DNA from: Kuschelorhynchus macadamiae
Lineage: Eukaryota > Arthropoda > Insecta > Coleoptera > Curculionidae
Reading direction: 5' to 3'
Assembly (NCBI GenBank): GCA_030620095.1
Contig: JAUTXW010000327.1
Location: forward strand, 62,001 to 126,000
Length of the DNA stretch: 64,000 nucleotides
Below, in pieces: positions 22,173 to 32,232 of the stretch; position 1 is the stretch's first letter, and each line of letters starts with the position of its first letter. Below the pieces are notes generated by a model. That model was not told where the DNA came from. It made no database searches and worked only from the letters and a program-made list of their open reading frames with translations. The position numbers were made by a program, and so were the translations under genes.

Positions 22173-22747
22173 CTCTCTACCTGTCTATCTGATCTAGAAA
22201 TCTCGATTTCTCGGCTCCTGGCAACAGGATTTTATAAATCGAAAATCTTCTCATATCTCGTAATTTCATATAGCACACATTGTACATTCTTAAAATGGTG
22301 TTTGGATGCGCTCCACAAGCGTCCGGATATTTGTCTTGTCACATGCAGGCGACATCGAAAAACTGATTTTTCTCAAATATCGTAACAGTAGGGCTCTTGC
22401 CCTTCCTAGGCTTTTATTACAGTTATAACAAGCTATCTTTAAAAAAAAAATCATTCATGTATCTAATGAACCTCCTTTACACAATTACCGTTAATTCAAT
22501 ACAATTCACATCGCATACCCCTGTGAATGTTGCTCTACCTGTCAGTAATTCGAAAATATTCAGACTAATAACAGGTAACAGCAATTTTGTTTGTCTACCT
22601 AAAAAGCAACTGCCTACGTCGCGGTCGCCTGTGTATTTTATCACCCCACTTTTTTTATCGTCGTCGCTCCACCTATTATTTTATTTTATTTTAGGCTAGC
22701 GCCAATGGTACAAATGGAATGACAAAAGGTTGCCTGGAGAATGACTG
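22173..22747. mobile_element. 575-bp insertion splitting the RT domain
   Basis: RT coding stops after the APATFQ motif at 22745 and resumes with VMN at 22169, so about 575 bases are foreign. CTG occurs at both edges (22170-22172 and 22745-22747) and may be a 3-bp target duplication. The insert has no inverted ends and no coding frame I recognise; a 10-base A/T run (22440-22449) is internal. It is absent from normal Gypsy RTs, which continue from this motif without a break. Class unknown. Confidence 0.75.
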
Positions 22748-24268
22748 AAAGGTTGCCGGAGCTCGTTTTAGGCCAAAAGGCATCCTATTGTAAACAAAAT
22801 GTCCCGTAGAAGTACTAAAAGCTGTCTTATTTTTATCATTTTCGTCCATTTGAACCTGATGAAATCCATTGGCTAAATCTAAAGTTGTAAAATAATGCGA
22901 TTTTCCTAATTGGTCTAAAATATCTGTAATATTAGGTAATGGAAATGCATCTCCTGCAGTTATTTCATTAATTATTCTAAAATCTACGACCACGCGAAAT
23001 TTAGGTAAACCTGATGAATCAGTTTTTTTAGAAACTACTAATAAGGGACTATTCCAAGGACTGTAAGACGGATAAATTATTCCATCCTTTAACATTGCAT
23101 CGGTTTGTTCTTTTATAACCTCCCGATGTTGAAAAGGTAATCTATAGGGTTTAATATTAATAGGTCCCTTAGTAGGGTCTGTAGAAATTTTATGTTTTAT
23201 TGTGTTTGTACAAGAGAGTTTATCACTTTCTAAATAAAAAATATCGATAAAATTTTCACAAATTTCTAGAAGTGAGTTAGTTTCCTCGACATTTAATCCT
23301 TCTAAGTTGAGAGAATGTTTCAATTTTTCTAAACGTTCAAAGTAATTTATATTCGTGTTATTTTCAATATTATTATTATTATGACTAAGCTCTATAATGT
23401 CAAATTCACCTTTAGTGATAGGTTGTACGTTAACTCTGGGTAACGCAATTGTTAAGGGTTCATTAGATATATTAAAAATACTAATTAAACATTTATGATT
23501 ATGTACTTTGGTCAAAGAAGAACGTATATAGAGATTTTCAGCAAGTTGTTTCGATTTTACGATACCTTCAGTACCTGAAACGTTGGCCAAAGCATAAGTT
23601 ATCATTTCACATCTTGGGGGTATAGTCGTTAAAGTCTCTGAAGGCAAATTCTTAAAGCAATTGTCCTCAAAATGAACAGTTTCTTCTTCATAATTAATTT
23701 TAGTTTTATATTTTTGCAAAAAATCGCGGCCTAAAATTCCGTCATTTTTTATAGGAATGCTATCTGGTACGATATGAAAAGGATGAATTAATATTTTATT
23801 ATCTTTTAATTGGATTGTTACATTATATAGACCTTTCGTAAAAACCGGTTCTTTACTTATACCTTTTAGTTCAATAATACAGTTTTGATCTAGCTTTGAA
23901 TGGTCTTGTAAAATAGACTCCTCTAATAAACAAACATCAGCCCCTGTATCTAACAAAATTTGCAATTCTGACTTTTTAGTGCCCAATGAAGTTATTTCAA
24001 TTATATCTAACTGTTTACAATTATTAGAGAATAATACTGAATTAGGAGACATATTATTTGAATTATTACGAGTTGGTTTGATTTTAATATGTTCTAGTGG
24101 ATTCTTATTATTTGAACAGCTACTGTTTATACTGATTGAACTTTTTACGAAGCGCTTGGCGGGCTGTTCACAACCAAGGCTTCGTTGTCGAAAATTCTTG
24201 GACAGATGTAGTTGGTTGTGGAGGAGAAATACTAAGATTGTGTTGGAGGCTACTGGGGGGTAGAGACG
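22748..24268 (-). pseudogene. pol: pol 5' part: protease and RT N-half
   Basis: The frame is open from 24268, overlaps the gag end by about 100 bases, and lies +1 relative to gag. From the first Met (24052), the aspartic protease motif LLDTGAD is at residues 33-39. The RT begins near KHKISTDPTKGPI, with FRVVVDFRIINEIT, the catalytic TLDLANGFHQV and MPFGLKRAPATFQ. It then runs into the 575-bp insert and stops at 22691. Protease would process the Gag-Pol polyprotein. The +1 relation implies a frameshift between gag and pol, or a small indel. Confidence 0.9.
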
Positions 24269-25325
24269 TTATAGTTTGTATTTGATGAGAATTATTGACA
24301 GGTTCATTATTATAGTTAGGACGGTATCGTCGCTGTTGTTGAGGTATCTCTGAAAGCATTTGAGGTCTGTTTGAACTACGGGGATTGGTATAATTTTGAC
24401 GATAATTGTTCCCATTATAATTATTGTTAAAATTTCGTGAATTTGTATTTTGATTGTAATTATGATTATCGTTTCCCCTGTAAGAAAAATTAATTCTAGC
24501 ATTAATAGGTTGTTCCCCGTTATAATTTTGCCCATTTGAAGAATTTGCGTTAAAATGTTGTTGTGGACTGAAGCTTTGATAATTAGGAGTATTAAAATTA
24601 TTTCTTCCCATATTTTGTTCATATTGTATAAGTTGCCTACATTGAGAAGTTATATGATTATTTTTATGACAGAACATACACAAAAGTTTAGGATTTTGGT
24701 TATTAAAATTTCTATTTCCCTGACCCACAAAACCTACATTTTTAAAATTTGAATTTTTTGCTCTAACGTTGTTTTCGAGTTCCATTTCGATTGCTAATGA
24801 TAATGTCCTGTCTAAATCTGTTGTGTTTTCAGCAGTTACTCGAATTCGTATTTTTTCATCATTTAGCCCTTGTCTAAACGTGTTTACTAAAATTGACTCT
24901 AAATTTTCTATTAATACCTTAACAGAATTATGTTCATAATTTAAATGACAAGTTTCTTTATATTTATTATGCAGGTATCTTAATCTATCTCCATATTCTG
25001 TAACGGTTTCCCTAAAGTTTTGTTTTATATTCATTATTTGAGTTAAAAAATGAGAAGGCCGTCTTTTATTCGTAAACTGTTCTAAAAGAAAATCTCTAAT
25101 TTCGTCCCAATTTAAAAATTCTTTATATTGTGTCACCTCTTGAGCTTTACCTTTTAATTTAGTACCAAAAATTAATTTAGCTAATTTATTTTTTTCATTT
25201 TCTTTCACAATATGCATTACTGCGTCACAGTTTTTTAGAAAAAATTGAAGAGAATTTCCATCGCCGTAGCCGTCAAATGAATTTATTAAATTTAATACAT
25301 CAAATGCATCTTTTCCTTCAGCCAT
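24168..25325 (-). CDS. gag: Gag structural protein
   Basis: The 385-aa frame starts MAEGKDAFDVL at 25325, 404 bases downstream of the 5' LTR. Residues about 25-185 match the helical capsid type of Ty3/Gypsy Gag (WDEIRDFLLEQF, then RTLSLAIEMELE). A single CCHC zinc knuckle, CMFCHKNNHITSQC, sits at residues 216-229 and would bind genomic RNA. An Asn/Gln-rich low-complexity region follows to the C-terminus. Gag packages the element RNA into particles. The stop lies inside the overlap with pol. Confidence 0.92.
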   Translation of the reverse strand: MAEGKDAFDVLNLINSFDGYGDGNSLQFFLKNCDAVMHIVKENEKNKLAKLIFGTKLKGKAQEVTQYKEFLNWDEIRDFLLEQFTNKRRPSHFLTQIMNIKQNFRETVTEYGDRLRYLHNKYKETCHLNYEHNSVKVLIENLESILVNTFRQGLNDEKIRIRVTAENTTDLDRTLSLAIEMELENNVRAKNSNFKNVGFVGQGNRNFNNQNPKLLCMFCHKNNHITSQCRQLIQYEQNMGRNNFNTPNYQSFSPQQHFNANSSNGQNYNGEQPINARINFSYRGNDNHNYNQNTNSRNFNNNYNGNNYRQNYTNPRSSNRPQMLSEIPQQQRRYRPNYNNEPVNNSHQIQTITSLPPSSLQHNLSISPPQPTTSVQEFSTTKPWL

Positions 25326-25711
25326 TTTTTTGTTTGTTAAAATTATAAAGATTAAATACTAATGTTATACGGTCGATTATTCAATTACTTTTTCAACACA
25401 CAACGTATTTGCAGTACCTTTCACAAAATAAATATATCTATATAATTTCAAAAATGCATAACATATAAAAAAAAACAAATAGTGTCACCACAACAGGAAA
25501 ATAAAAGAAAAAAACTTACAGCTTCATCCTTAGTTAGCTGGAACGTAAGGCGAATTTCCTCGTTTTCTTTCTTCTTCTCGAAACTTGTTGCGTACTGGGC
25601 GCTCCTCCAAGTCTGTTGAAACTTCCTGTCTTTGGTATACCGATGTGGTTTAACTGGTGTGATTCCTGCTGCGTTCTAGGCGCTCCTTCAGAAAACACGG
25701 GGTAGTATATC
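25326..25711 (-). other. 5' leader of the LTR element
   Basis: The untranslated region between primer-binding site and gag has no long frame. In this family it would hold packaging signals and a splice donor for env; no specific site can be pinned down. Confidence 0.6.
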
Positions 25712-25729
25712 CAGATCCGCTGCCACCAA
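25712..25729 (-). other. Primer-binding site
   Basis: On the coding strand TTGGTGGCAGCGGATCTG directly follows the LTR end. A TGG start complementary to a tRNA 3' CCA is typical; I cannot assign the tRNA. Confidence 0.65.
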
Positions 25730-26440
25730 TGTTATGTTTTAATATTTTTATTACTCGCCGAATGCCACCACTGTTAGGACTTAATAATTTTAGTATTTTG
25801 TATTAGCACTGGTAGTAAATATAAACACTTCAACTTGTTTCAAATCTCTCTATTATCTTCTGTACAAGAGGGACACTTCTTACTTCTAACAAATCTTTAC
25901 TCTTACTGTGTCTACTGACTTAATTCTACTGACAATATAGTACTGACATAATGACTGACCTGCTCTATACTGACTACCTAGAACTTATTTTTATATGAAT
26001 TCCCTAATTTGAGATGCAGTGGCGTATCTGTAAAATTGATTAAAAAAGGTGTCTATAAAAGTAATTTGGGGAGTATTTGCTACGCCACTGCTTACTGTAC
26101 TACAATGGTTTCTTTTAATGTTTTTATAGCTGAACCTTCCCAAGCTTTATCGACATAGTGTAAATGAGTTTATGATAGGTTTTTTCGGGTATAATAATAT
26201 TTGGGGCGGAAGAACGTGCATAAAATAGAATTTGAAGTAGAATTTAAAATACATATTGTTTACTTAGAATTTCCCTTGCAATAAACGACTATTAAAGCAG
26301 CTTTTGTCGGAAGGTTCCGCCGAAATATAATGTATGTCTAAATATTGCATTTACGTGTCAAACTATCTCTAGACTAATGAATATATAATACTTAAGACTA
26401 TTCACAAATAAAATGACTATAAAATAATGGGGTCACAACA
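25730..26440 (-). repeat. 5' LTR (711 bp)
   Basis: It pairs with 16734-17444. As the 5' LTR on the minus strand it should carry the promoter; an A/T-rich TATAAAAA-like box is hard to single out in this base composition. Confidence 0.95.
26017..26090. mobile_element. 74-bp mini inverted-repeat element inside the 5' LTR
   Basis: Copy of the insert at 17021-17094, with the same CAGTGGCGTA / TACGCCACTG ends. Presence in both LTRs means it predates this insertion. Confidence 0.6.
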
Positions 26441-26444
26441 ATAC
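26441..26444. repeat. Target-site duplication, right of the LTR element
   Basis: ATAC, matching 16730-16733. Confidence 0.75.
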
Positions 26445-28096
26445 ATTTTAGAAAAAAAAGTTTTTGGGCTTAGTTTCTCAAGTACTAATTAAGTCATATA
26501 AAAAGTTTTTATTTGTATTGCTATGTAAACGTATTGTTACGTAGGTGGATAAATGTCCAATTTTAAAATAAAACTATTGTTGGAGGTCAATTTTTTAAAT
26601 TTTTGGTCACCCTGTACATCAAATAGGAAATTATTTAATGTCAAACGAATTTTTTTAAGCAAAAAATGTAATGAAAAATTCATTTTTGCTGGAAATTAAA
26701 GTCTCTTCAAATATAGTTCTCTAGAACAACGAAAATTGAATATTACCGAATTGAGTATATATCCTCGAAATGTATTTAAGCTTATATCTTGCACCCGAAT
26801 CTGTTGAGAAAAATCAGTTATATGTACTTTGTTTTGGATTTATATTAAGCACTATCTTTTATAAATAAGTATAGTTAAGTTTTATATAAGTATTACATTT
26901 TAGCTGAGTAGTAAATGTTTAAATTATAATGACTATTTAGTTAAGTTTAATAGTTTATACGAAACGCTTACTAAACTGTTATTTAATGAGGCGTTAATAA
27001 ATCAATAACTAATCGCATATCTATTTCAATAGTGGTCACGCCTTGAGAAGTTTTACCATAGTCATTTATATATAGTATTATCGAAAAGTTTGCATCGTTA
27101 AAAGCGAGAAAACAACCTTTTAAATAATTATATTATAGTTTTTATGTTCCACTTACTTTTGATGCGTTCCTTTAAACCAAGGATAGAGTTTATTATAATT
27201 TTTGTTAAAGCGTTGGTTTATATTTTATTTGTCTCTTGGCGTTAGCATTATTTTCTATAAGTTTATATATGTTTCATTTTATTTTAGTTTTTGTTTCTTT
27301 AGGATTAGACAAGAATAAATTTGTATTTTTTAAGGTGGAACATGCACAATTTGTTTTATTTTTATTTGTATGGTATATTCTTTGACATTAAAAAAGTGTA
27401 CAAATCGTTAACAGACATTTTTTTAAACATATTTAAAAAATGCCAATATAATATTTCGAACTGTAACGCGAATGAGAAAATTGTTTAAAAATGTAATTTT
27501 ATTCTAAAAGCAAAAATTCCTCGGTTACAAAAAGGAGTTAAACATAAGTATATGTATTTAATATGCTTTTATAGATTAATAATTTTCTAGGGATGTAATA
27601 ATAATGTTTGGTATAAATACCAGCAATTCAACAAAAAACACGGCCTGCACAGCTGGCTTAAATAAAACAACAAAGTTTAAATAGATAAAATATAATAAAC
27701 ACAGCATAAAAATACATAGTTCGTAGTTCCGTATTTAGGTAACATTTTGCTAAATGTTAAATTTAGGTTATAGTCTCTAAAAAATAAAATAAAAGGCTAT
27801 AATAAAAGTACATTAGTAAGTCTTTGGCGAGAATATTACATAAATATTTAAACTTTTCTCTCTCAAGTTAGACAGTGATTTTTCAATCAAATTTCAATTA
27901 CAAAAAAAAGTACTTTAAACTTGATTAATATTTTGGAGATTTGTCCATAACTCAGTCATATTGAAGATTTGAATTTACATTTTTTAAATTAGATTTATGT
28001 GAAAAAATGTAAATGGTTTAAAACTACTAATAACGGACTTTACACGAACAACAAATTAAATTTACATGCAAGTGTTATAAAAGTACAAAAAGTAAG
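26445..28096. other. AT-rich intergenic stretch
   Basis: No gene-like frame. A TCACCCTGTACAT phrase near 26608 recurs in variants elsewhere in the window. Otherwise nothing is recognised. Confidence 0.45.
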
Positions 28097-28290
28097 TGAC
28101 CATGATTGGATCGACCTTGAAGAGATATCGTGTATATCAATGATATGCCATTAATTTTGCAAAAAAGTTCAGTTTGCTGATGACACTTTGAGTTATATAA
28201 AGGGTAAAAATATTTTCGTAGCTTCAAGTGCCCTAAATTTAGAACTAAACCTGTTGTGTTTTGAGGATTAAATACCGATCAACTCGGAGG
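28097..28290 (+). pseudogene. Fragment of a non-LTR reverse transcriptase
   Basis: Degenerate translation gives GSTL, YINDMPLILQKSS and, after a one-base shift, QFADDTLSYIKGKN. This is the palm region of CR1/Jockey-type RTs around the catalytic FADD. The rest of the element is not recognisable, and the pogo element lies 120 bases downstream. Confidence 0.6.
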
Positions 28291-28406
28291 ATTCCTTATC
28301 TTTGTTACTAATACTTTAATGATCGTCATCGTCTTTATCAACAGGCTCTCAAGTCAATTGGGGACGCACTGTGTCTTTTGGAAGCAGAATGACGAATGTA
28401 TCCATA

Positions 28407-28408
28407 TA
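28407..28408. repeat. TA target duplication, left of the pogo element
   Basis: TA directly precedes the CAGT terminus and recurs after the right terminus; pogo and mariner transposases target TA. Confidence 0.8.
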
Positions 28409-30658
28409 CAGTACAACTTCGACAGTCCGGACACACGATACACCGGACACTCCAGTAATCCAGACGCTTTTATCGTCCGGACTGTTAAAGAGTTTACCTC
28501 TATAGTCCGGACAGTAATTCGCAAACGTTTTTAAACGTCACCTCACATTCGTATCCCTGCGTGTTTTCGACTTAAAATAATAGAGTCTAGTATGGTTTAC
28601 AGTTTCCAAGCGAGAAGCACGCGTTTTTTTATCTGTCTTGTTTTCGCGCTTTAAGTGTAAATATATGTGCAATTTGTAATCATGTCAAATAAGCGTCAAC
28701 ATATTACATTAACTCTTAGTCAAAAGTGCAAAATCCTAGATAGTATTGAGCATGGCGCTAAGTTACGAGAAGTAGCTAGAACATTTAAAGTACCGAAGTC
28801 CACTGTATACGATATCAACAGAAATAAGAAGAAAATCAGAGAATATGTAGCCCAATCATTTCAAGGATTAGAGAAACGGAAAGTAATGAAGAAATGTGAA
28901 AATCCAGAAGTAGAGCAAGCATTATACACATGGTTTTTGCAACAACGTAATAAACATGTCCCCATCTCGTCTGATATTTTGTGCACTAAAGCAAGATTTT
29001 TTTATGAGCAAATAACTGGTAGAAATGACTTTTTGGCTAGTTCAGGATGGCTGGATAAGTTTAAAGGAAGATATGGAATCCGTTTTTTGAAAGTGTGTGG
29101 TGAACGAGTTTCTAGTGATGTAAATGCGATACAGCCATTTCAGCAAAATTTTTTGAGAGTGGTTAGTGAAATGAATTTAAGCAGAGCGCAAGTTTATAAT
29201 GCTGACGAATCAGCTGCATTTTGGAGAGTTTTGCCTGATCAGACATGGGTACACAATGAAGAAAAATCTGCCCCTGGAAGGAAAATATCAAAGGACCGTG
29301 TCACTTTTATGCCTTGCTGTAATGCTTCAGGAAGCCATAAGCTTCCCCTTTTGGTTATAGGGAAAGCTGAAAACCCCAGAGCTTTTAAAAATGTTGAGCT
29401 GCCAGTGATATATAAGGCAACCAAGAGAGGGTGGATGACCAAGTGTTTGTTTTTAGAATGGTTTAAAAACCATTTCATCCCGAGTGTTACTAAATTTTTA
29501 ACCGAAGCCAAACTTCCCATCCAGGCATTGCTAATTCTGGATAACACGCCCTCACACACATCCGAAGAGGATATTAATTTCAACCCAAATTTCAAAGTGT
29601 TGTTCTTACCACTGAACTGTACCGCCCTCATACAGCCAATGGATCAAAATTTAATCCAAAACATTAAAGTTTCTTATAGAAAAAGCTTATTAAACCACAT
29701 AATAAATTCGAAAGATAATGACATTGTTCAGCTTTTAAAAAACTATAATTTAGCAGATGCTGTGAAAAAATTAGATCAGGCTTGGAAATCGATCACCGAG
29801 AAAAATATTTGGGCAAGTTGGTCGGCGCTTTGGCCTTCAGAATTAGTGGAGTGGGATGATGAAGACCTTATTCCACTCAGTGAATACCTTAAGCTGAAAT
29901 CTGATGATGACACATGTTCAGACATGAAGGCCATACAACAGTCTTTGAAAAGTATTGACACGAATTTAACTGATAAGCAAATTAACACCTGGGCATTAGG
30001 ATTGAATGAGAATGTCAAGGAGCTTACAGAACTGGAGATAATTGAGGAAGCAGTCAAAAATAATAACGAATGTATCATCAATGAAAATACTGTTCAAGAA
30101 AATGAAGTCGAGTCCAGTTCCAAAATTAAACATGGAGATGCCGTGAAAGCATTTTCTGTATGTCTTCAATGGGCAGAAGATAATGATGTTCAGCTACAGG
30201 ACCGTCTACTTTTACAAAAATTAAAAGATGTAGCGCATGACAAATACTTAAAAAAAATTAATCAGTCAAAAATAACTTCTTTTCTACCATAAATAATGGA
30301 TGTTTCTGTATTGTTGTTAAAAAATATGTCTATGTTTATTTTTCTTTGTTTATTTTTTTGATTAGTTAACTTTAATAAATATGTATTTGTACATATTCTA
30401 TTTATGTGCATTTATTGATGTTAATAAAAAAATTAACTTCTTTTCTACAAAAAATAATGGATATTTCTGTATTGTTCTTAAAAAATATGTCTGTGTTTTT
30501 CTTCTTTGTTTATTTTTTGAACAGTTAACTTTATTAAATATGTACTGGTGTATTTATGTGCATTTATTGACGTTAAAGAAATACGTCCACAATCCGGACA
30601 TTTCGGTAGACCGGACATGACGAAAACTATATCTGTCCGGATTACCGAAGTTGTACTG
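28409..30658 (+). mobile_element. Complete pogo/Tigger-type DNA transposon
   Basis: The 2,250-bp element has terminal inverted repeats starting CAGTACAACTTCG and ending with the complement CGAAGTTGTACTG, flanked by TA. Subterminal regions carry several GTCCGGAC-like words (near 28432, 28469, 28505 on the left; 30596, 30610, 30636 on the right), probable transposase-binding sites. One intact transposase ORF fills the middle. Everything needed for an autonomous copy appears present. Confidence 0.93.
28682..30292 (+). CDS. Pogo/Tigger (Jerky-like) transposase
   Basis: The frame is uninterrupted, 536 aa from ATG 28682. The frame extends five codons upstream only through a GTG, so 28682 is the first true ATG; a tiny ATG-TGC-AAT-TTG-TAA upstream ORF ends two bases before it. 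The N-terminus is a Psq/CENP-B-like helix-turn-helix (LTLSQKCKILDSIEHG, then KVPKSTVYDI). A second CENPB-type domain follows (QALYTWFLQQRNKHVPIS to WLDKFKGRYGI). The DDE domain has D175 (YNADESA), D287 (LILDNTPSH) and D321 (LIQPMDQN), a DD33D arrangement. The C-terminal region is of the Jerky/Tigger type (WASWSALWP). It cuts and pastes the element at TA sites. All three acidic residues are present, so activity is plausible. Confidence 0.93.
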   Translation: MSNKRQHITLTLSQKCKILDSIEHGAKLREVARTFKVPKSTVYDINRNKKKIREYVAQSFQGLEKRKVMKKCENPEVEQALYTWFLQQRNKHVPISSDILCTKARFFYEQITGRNDFLASSGWLDKFKGRYGIRFLKVCGERVSSDVNAIQPFQQNFLRVVSEMNLSRAQVYNADESAAFWRVLPDQTWVHNEEKSAPGRKISKDRVTFMPCCNASGSHKLPLLVIGKAENPRAFKNVELPVIYKATKRGWMTKCLFLEWFKNHFIPSVTKFLTEAKLPIQALLILDNTPSHTSEEDINFNPNFKVLFLPLNCTALIQPMDQNLIQNIKVSYRKSLLNHIINSKDNDIVQLLKNYNLADAVKKLDQAWKSITEKNIWASWSALWPSELVEWDDEDLIPLSEYLKLKSDDDTCSDMKAIQQSLKSIDTNLTDKQINTWALGLNENVKELTELEIIEEAVKNNNECIINENTVQENEVESSSKIKHGDAVKAFSVCLQWAEDNDVQLQDRLLLQKLKDVAHDKYLKKINQSKITSFLP

Positions 30659-30660
30659 TA
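30659..30660. repeat. TA target duplication, right of the pogo element
   Basis: TA follows the ACTG terminus directly. Confidence 0.8.
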
Positions 30661-31541
30661 TATATGAAAATACATAACAATAAATAAAGTTTCGTACATT
30701 TCAGTAGTGCTATATTTAAAACCTAATGTGATAAAGTAACGATTACAACCTATAGGATTATATTAAAAAACTCATAAATAACAAGTTAGTTACCACCCAT
30801 ATGAATCTTCTTGATAGTATTGCTTTTAATTATCTACCTCTTAGATCAATTTATTGTATAAAAGATACACATGGTGTTACAAATTGGAGAAGTATGGGGA
30901 TTCCAGAAATCATAAGAGCTACAAAGTCGGTTAATATAGGTAAGTTGCGTAATTTAGTGACGAGTACTATGCCGTTAAAAAATTGATAAAACCGCAGGTC
31001 GTTTCGAAGAATTTGTGAAAAACCGAATTTTCCCTATTTGGATTTTATTTTTTCCTGACACTATTTAAAAGGTGGGATTTTTCTTTAAACTTTAAATACC
31101 TCTATACCAAAAATCCATGATGTATCACACTCATACATTTATTCTATATTAAACTTAGAGTTACCCTGTATAAAGGAAAATACTTGCTCTTGTATGCAAA
31201 AAAATACATATGTCCTGATCTGCCTTTTTTTTTAAAGCTAGACGTTATGGAAGTGCAAAATGTTGGTAGTGTGTTATGCCCTCGAGCTAGCCCATATATT
31301 GTTATGTAATTGTTTATATACAAAGAGAAAAGACATTTAACTTGTTCTTTTTTGATTAACCGCTTTAAAAAAAACATTTTTTCCTTTTGTGGAAGCTTTC
31401 TCCCCCAGGACTACCATGTATAAGGGAAAAATGTATTTATATACAAACAATTACGAGAAATTTGACATGTTTCACCGTTTGCTAAAAAAGAAGAATGCTT
31501 TTGATATAAATTGTTTTCGTTTTCAGAATGTTAGCGCTACC
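30661..31541. other. Intergenic stretch
   Basis: A 61-codon plus frame at 30801-30986 has ordinary composition but no motif I recognise. Phrases like TTACCCTGTATAAAGG (31162) and CTACCATGTATAAGGG (31411) mark a loose internal duplication. Confidence 0.4.
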
Positions 31542-31741
31542 CGTCGGGATGAAAATAAAATATCGCAGTTTGATGCGGCACGAAAAAGTGTCATAAGAAA
31601 GTACTTTTAGGTTTTGGCTGTTTCCCAAAATAAGGCCACAAAAAAATAAAAAGTAAAAAATCTAATTCTCGGATATCTACGGAAGTTCACTAAATATTCT
31701 GAACTATTAAACAATATATTATTTACCACAAAAAGCGCAAC
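31542..31741. repeat. 200-bp direct repeat, copy 1
   Basis: From CGTCGG to GCGCAAC this matches 32035-32232 with only a few differences. It has no coding sense. Confidence 0.9.
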
Positions 31742-32034
31742 CTAAATTCTGTACACCAGATTCCACAAAACTGTAAGATTTCAAAGATTTTGCAAATATT
31801 TTACAAATTTCACAGATATTTCAGATATTCCACTAACATTCTAGAGATTCTCCAAAGTTTGTATAGATTCTAGAATACGTTACTTCAAATAGAAAAATCC
31901 AAATCTACTACCAGACCCATAAGTGGGGAACATCATTGGTATTGGAAGGTCACATGCTTTCTTAAAATAAAGTTTAAAAAAATCCAGATCAGTTTTTAAA
32001 AAACGAAGTTGCTGATGGTGGTCCGAAAACAAAA
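31742..32034. other. Spacer between the 200-bp repeats
   Basis: AT-rich, with repeated TTTCAAAGATTT / TTTCACAGATAT-like words at 31778-31830. No gene. Confidence 0.5.
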
Positions 32035-32232
32035 CGTCGGAATGAAAATAAAATATCGCAGTTTGATGCAGCACAAAAAAGTCATAAGAAAGTACTTTTA
32101 GGTTTTGGCTGTTTCCCAAAATAAGGCCACAAAAAAATAAAAAGTAAAAAATCTAATTCTCGGATATCTACGGAAGTTCACTAAATATTCTAAACTATTA
32201 AACAATATATTATTTAACACAAAAAGCGCAAC
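32035..32232. repeat. 200-bp direct repeat, copy 2
   Basis: Near-identical partner of 31542-31741, offset by about 490 bases. Confidence 0.9.

Larger units (their letters stand above)
16734..26440 (-). mobile_element. Full-length errantivirus-like (Ty3/Gypsy) LTR element
   Basis: This 9.7-kb element reads right to left: 5' LTR, primer-binding site, gag, pol (protease, RT, RNase H, integrase), env, polypurine tract, 3' LTR. LTRs are 711 bp, begin and end TG...CA, and are flanked by ATAC on both sides. By eye the LTRs differ at four positions (for example GTTATGAC versus GTTAGGAC), which suggests a recent insertion. Pol is broken three ways (insertion, frameshift, catalytic substitution), so this copy could not move by itself. 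The order and the F-type env are those of insect errantivirus-like elements. Confidence 0.93.

Noticed and set aside
28319..28534. 71-aa ORF spanning the left end of the pogo element
   Set aside because: It crosses the transposon boundary and reads through its inverted repeat; chance frame.
28667..28681. GTG at 28667 as transposase start
   Set aside because: Eukaryotic initiation at GTG is unlikely here and a good ATG lies in frame at 28682.
30801..30986. 61-aa plus-strand ORF
   Set aside because: Ordinary composition but no recognised motif, neighbours or splice context.
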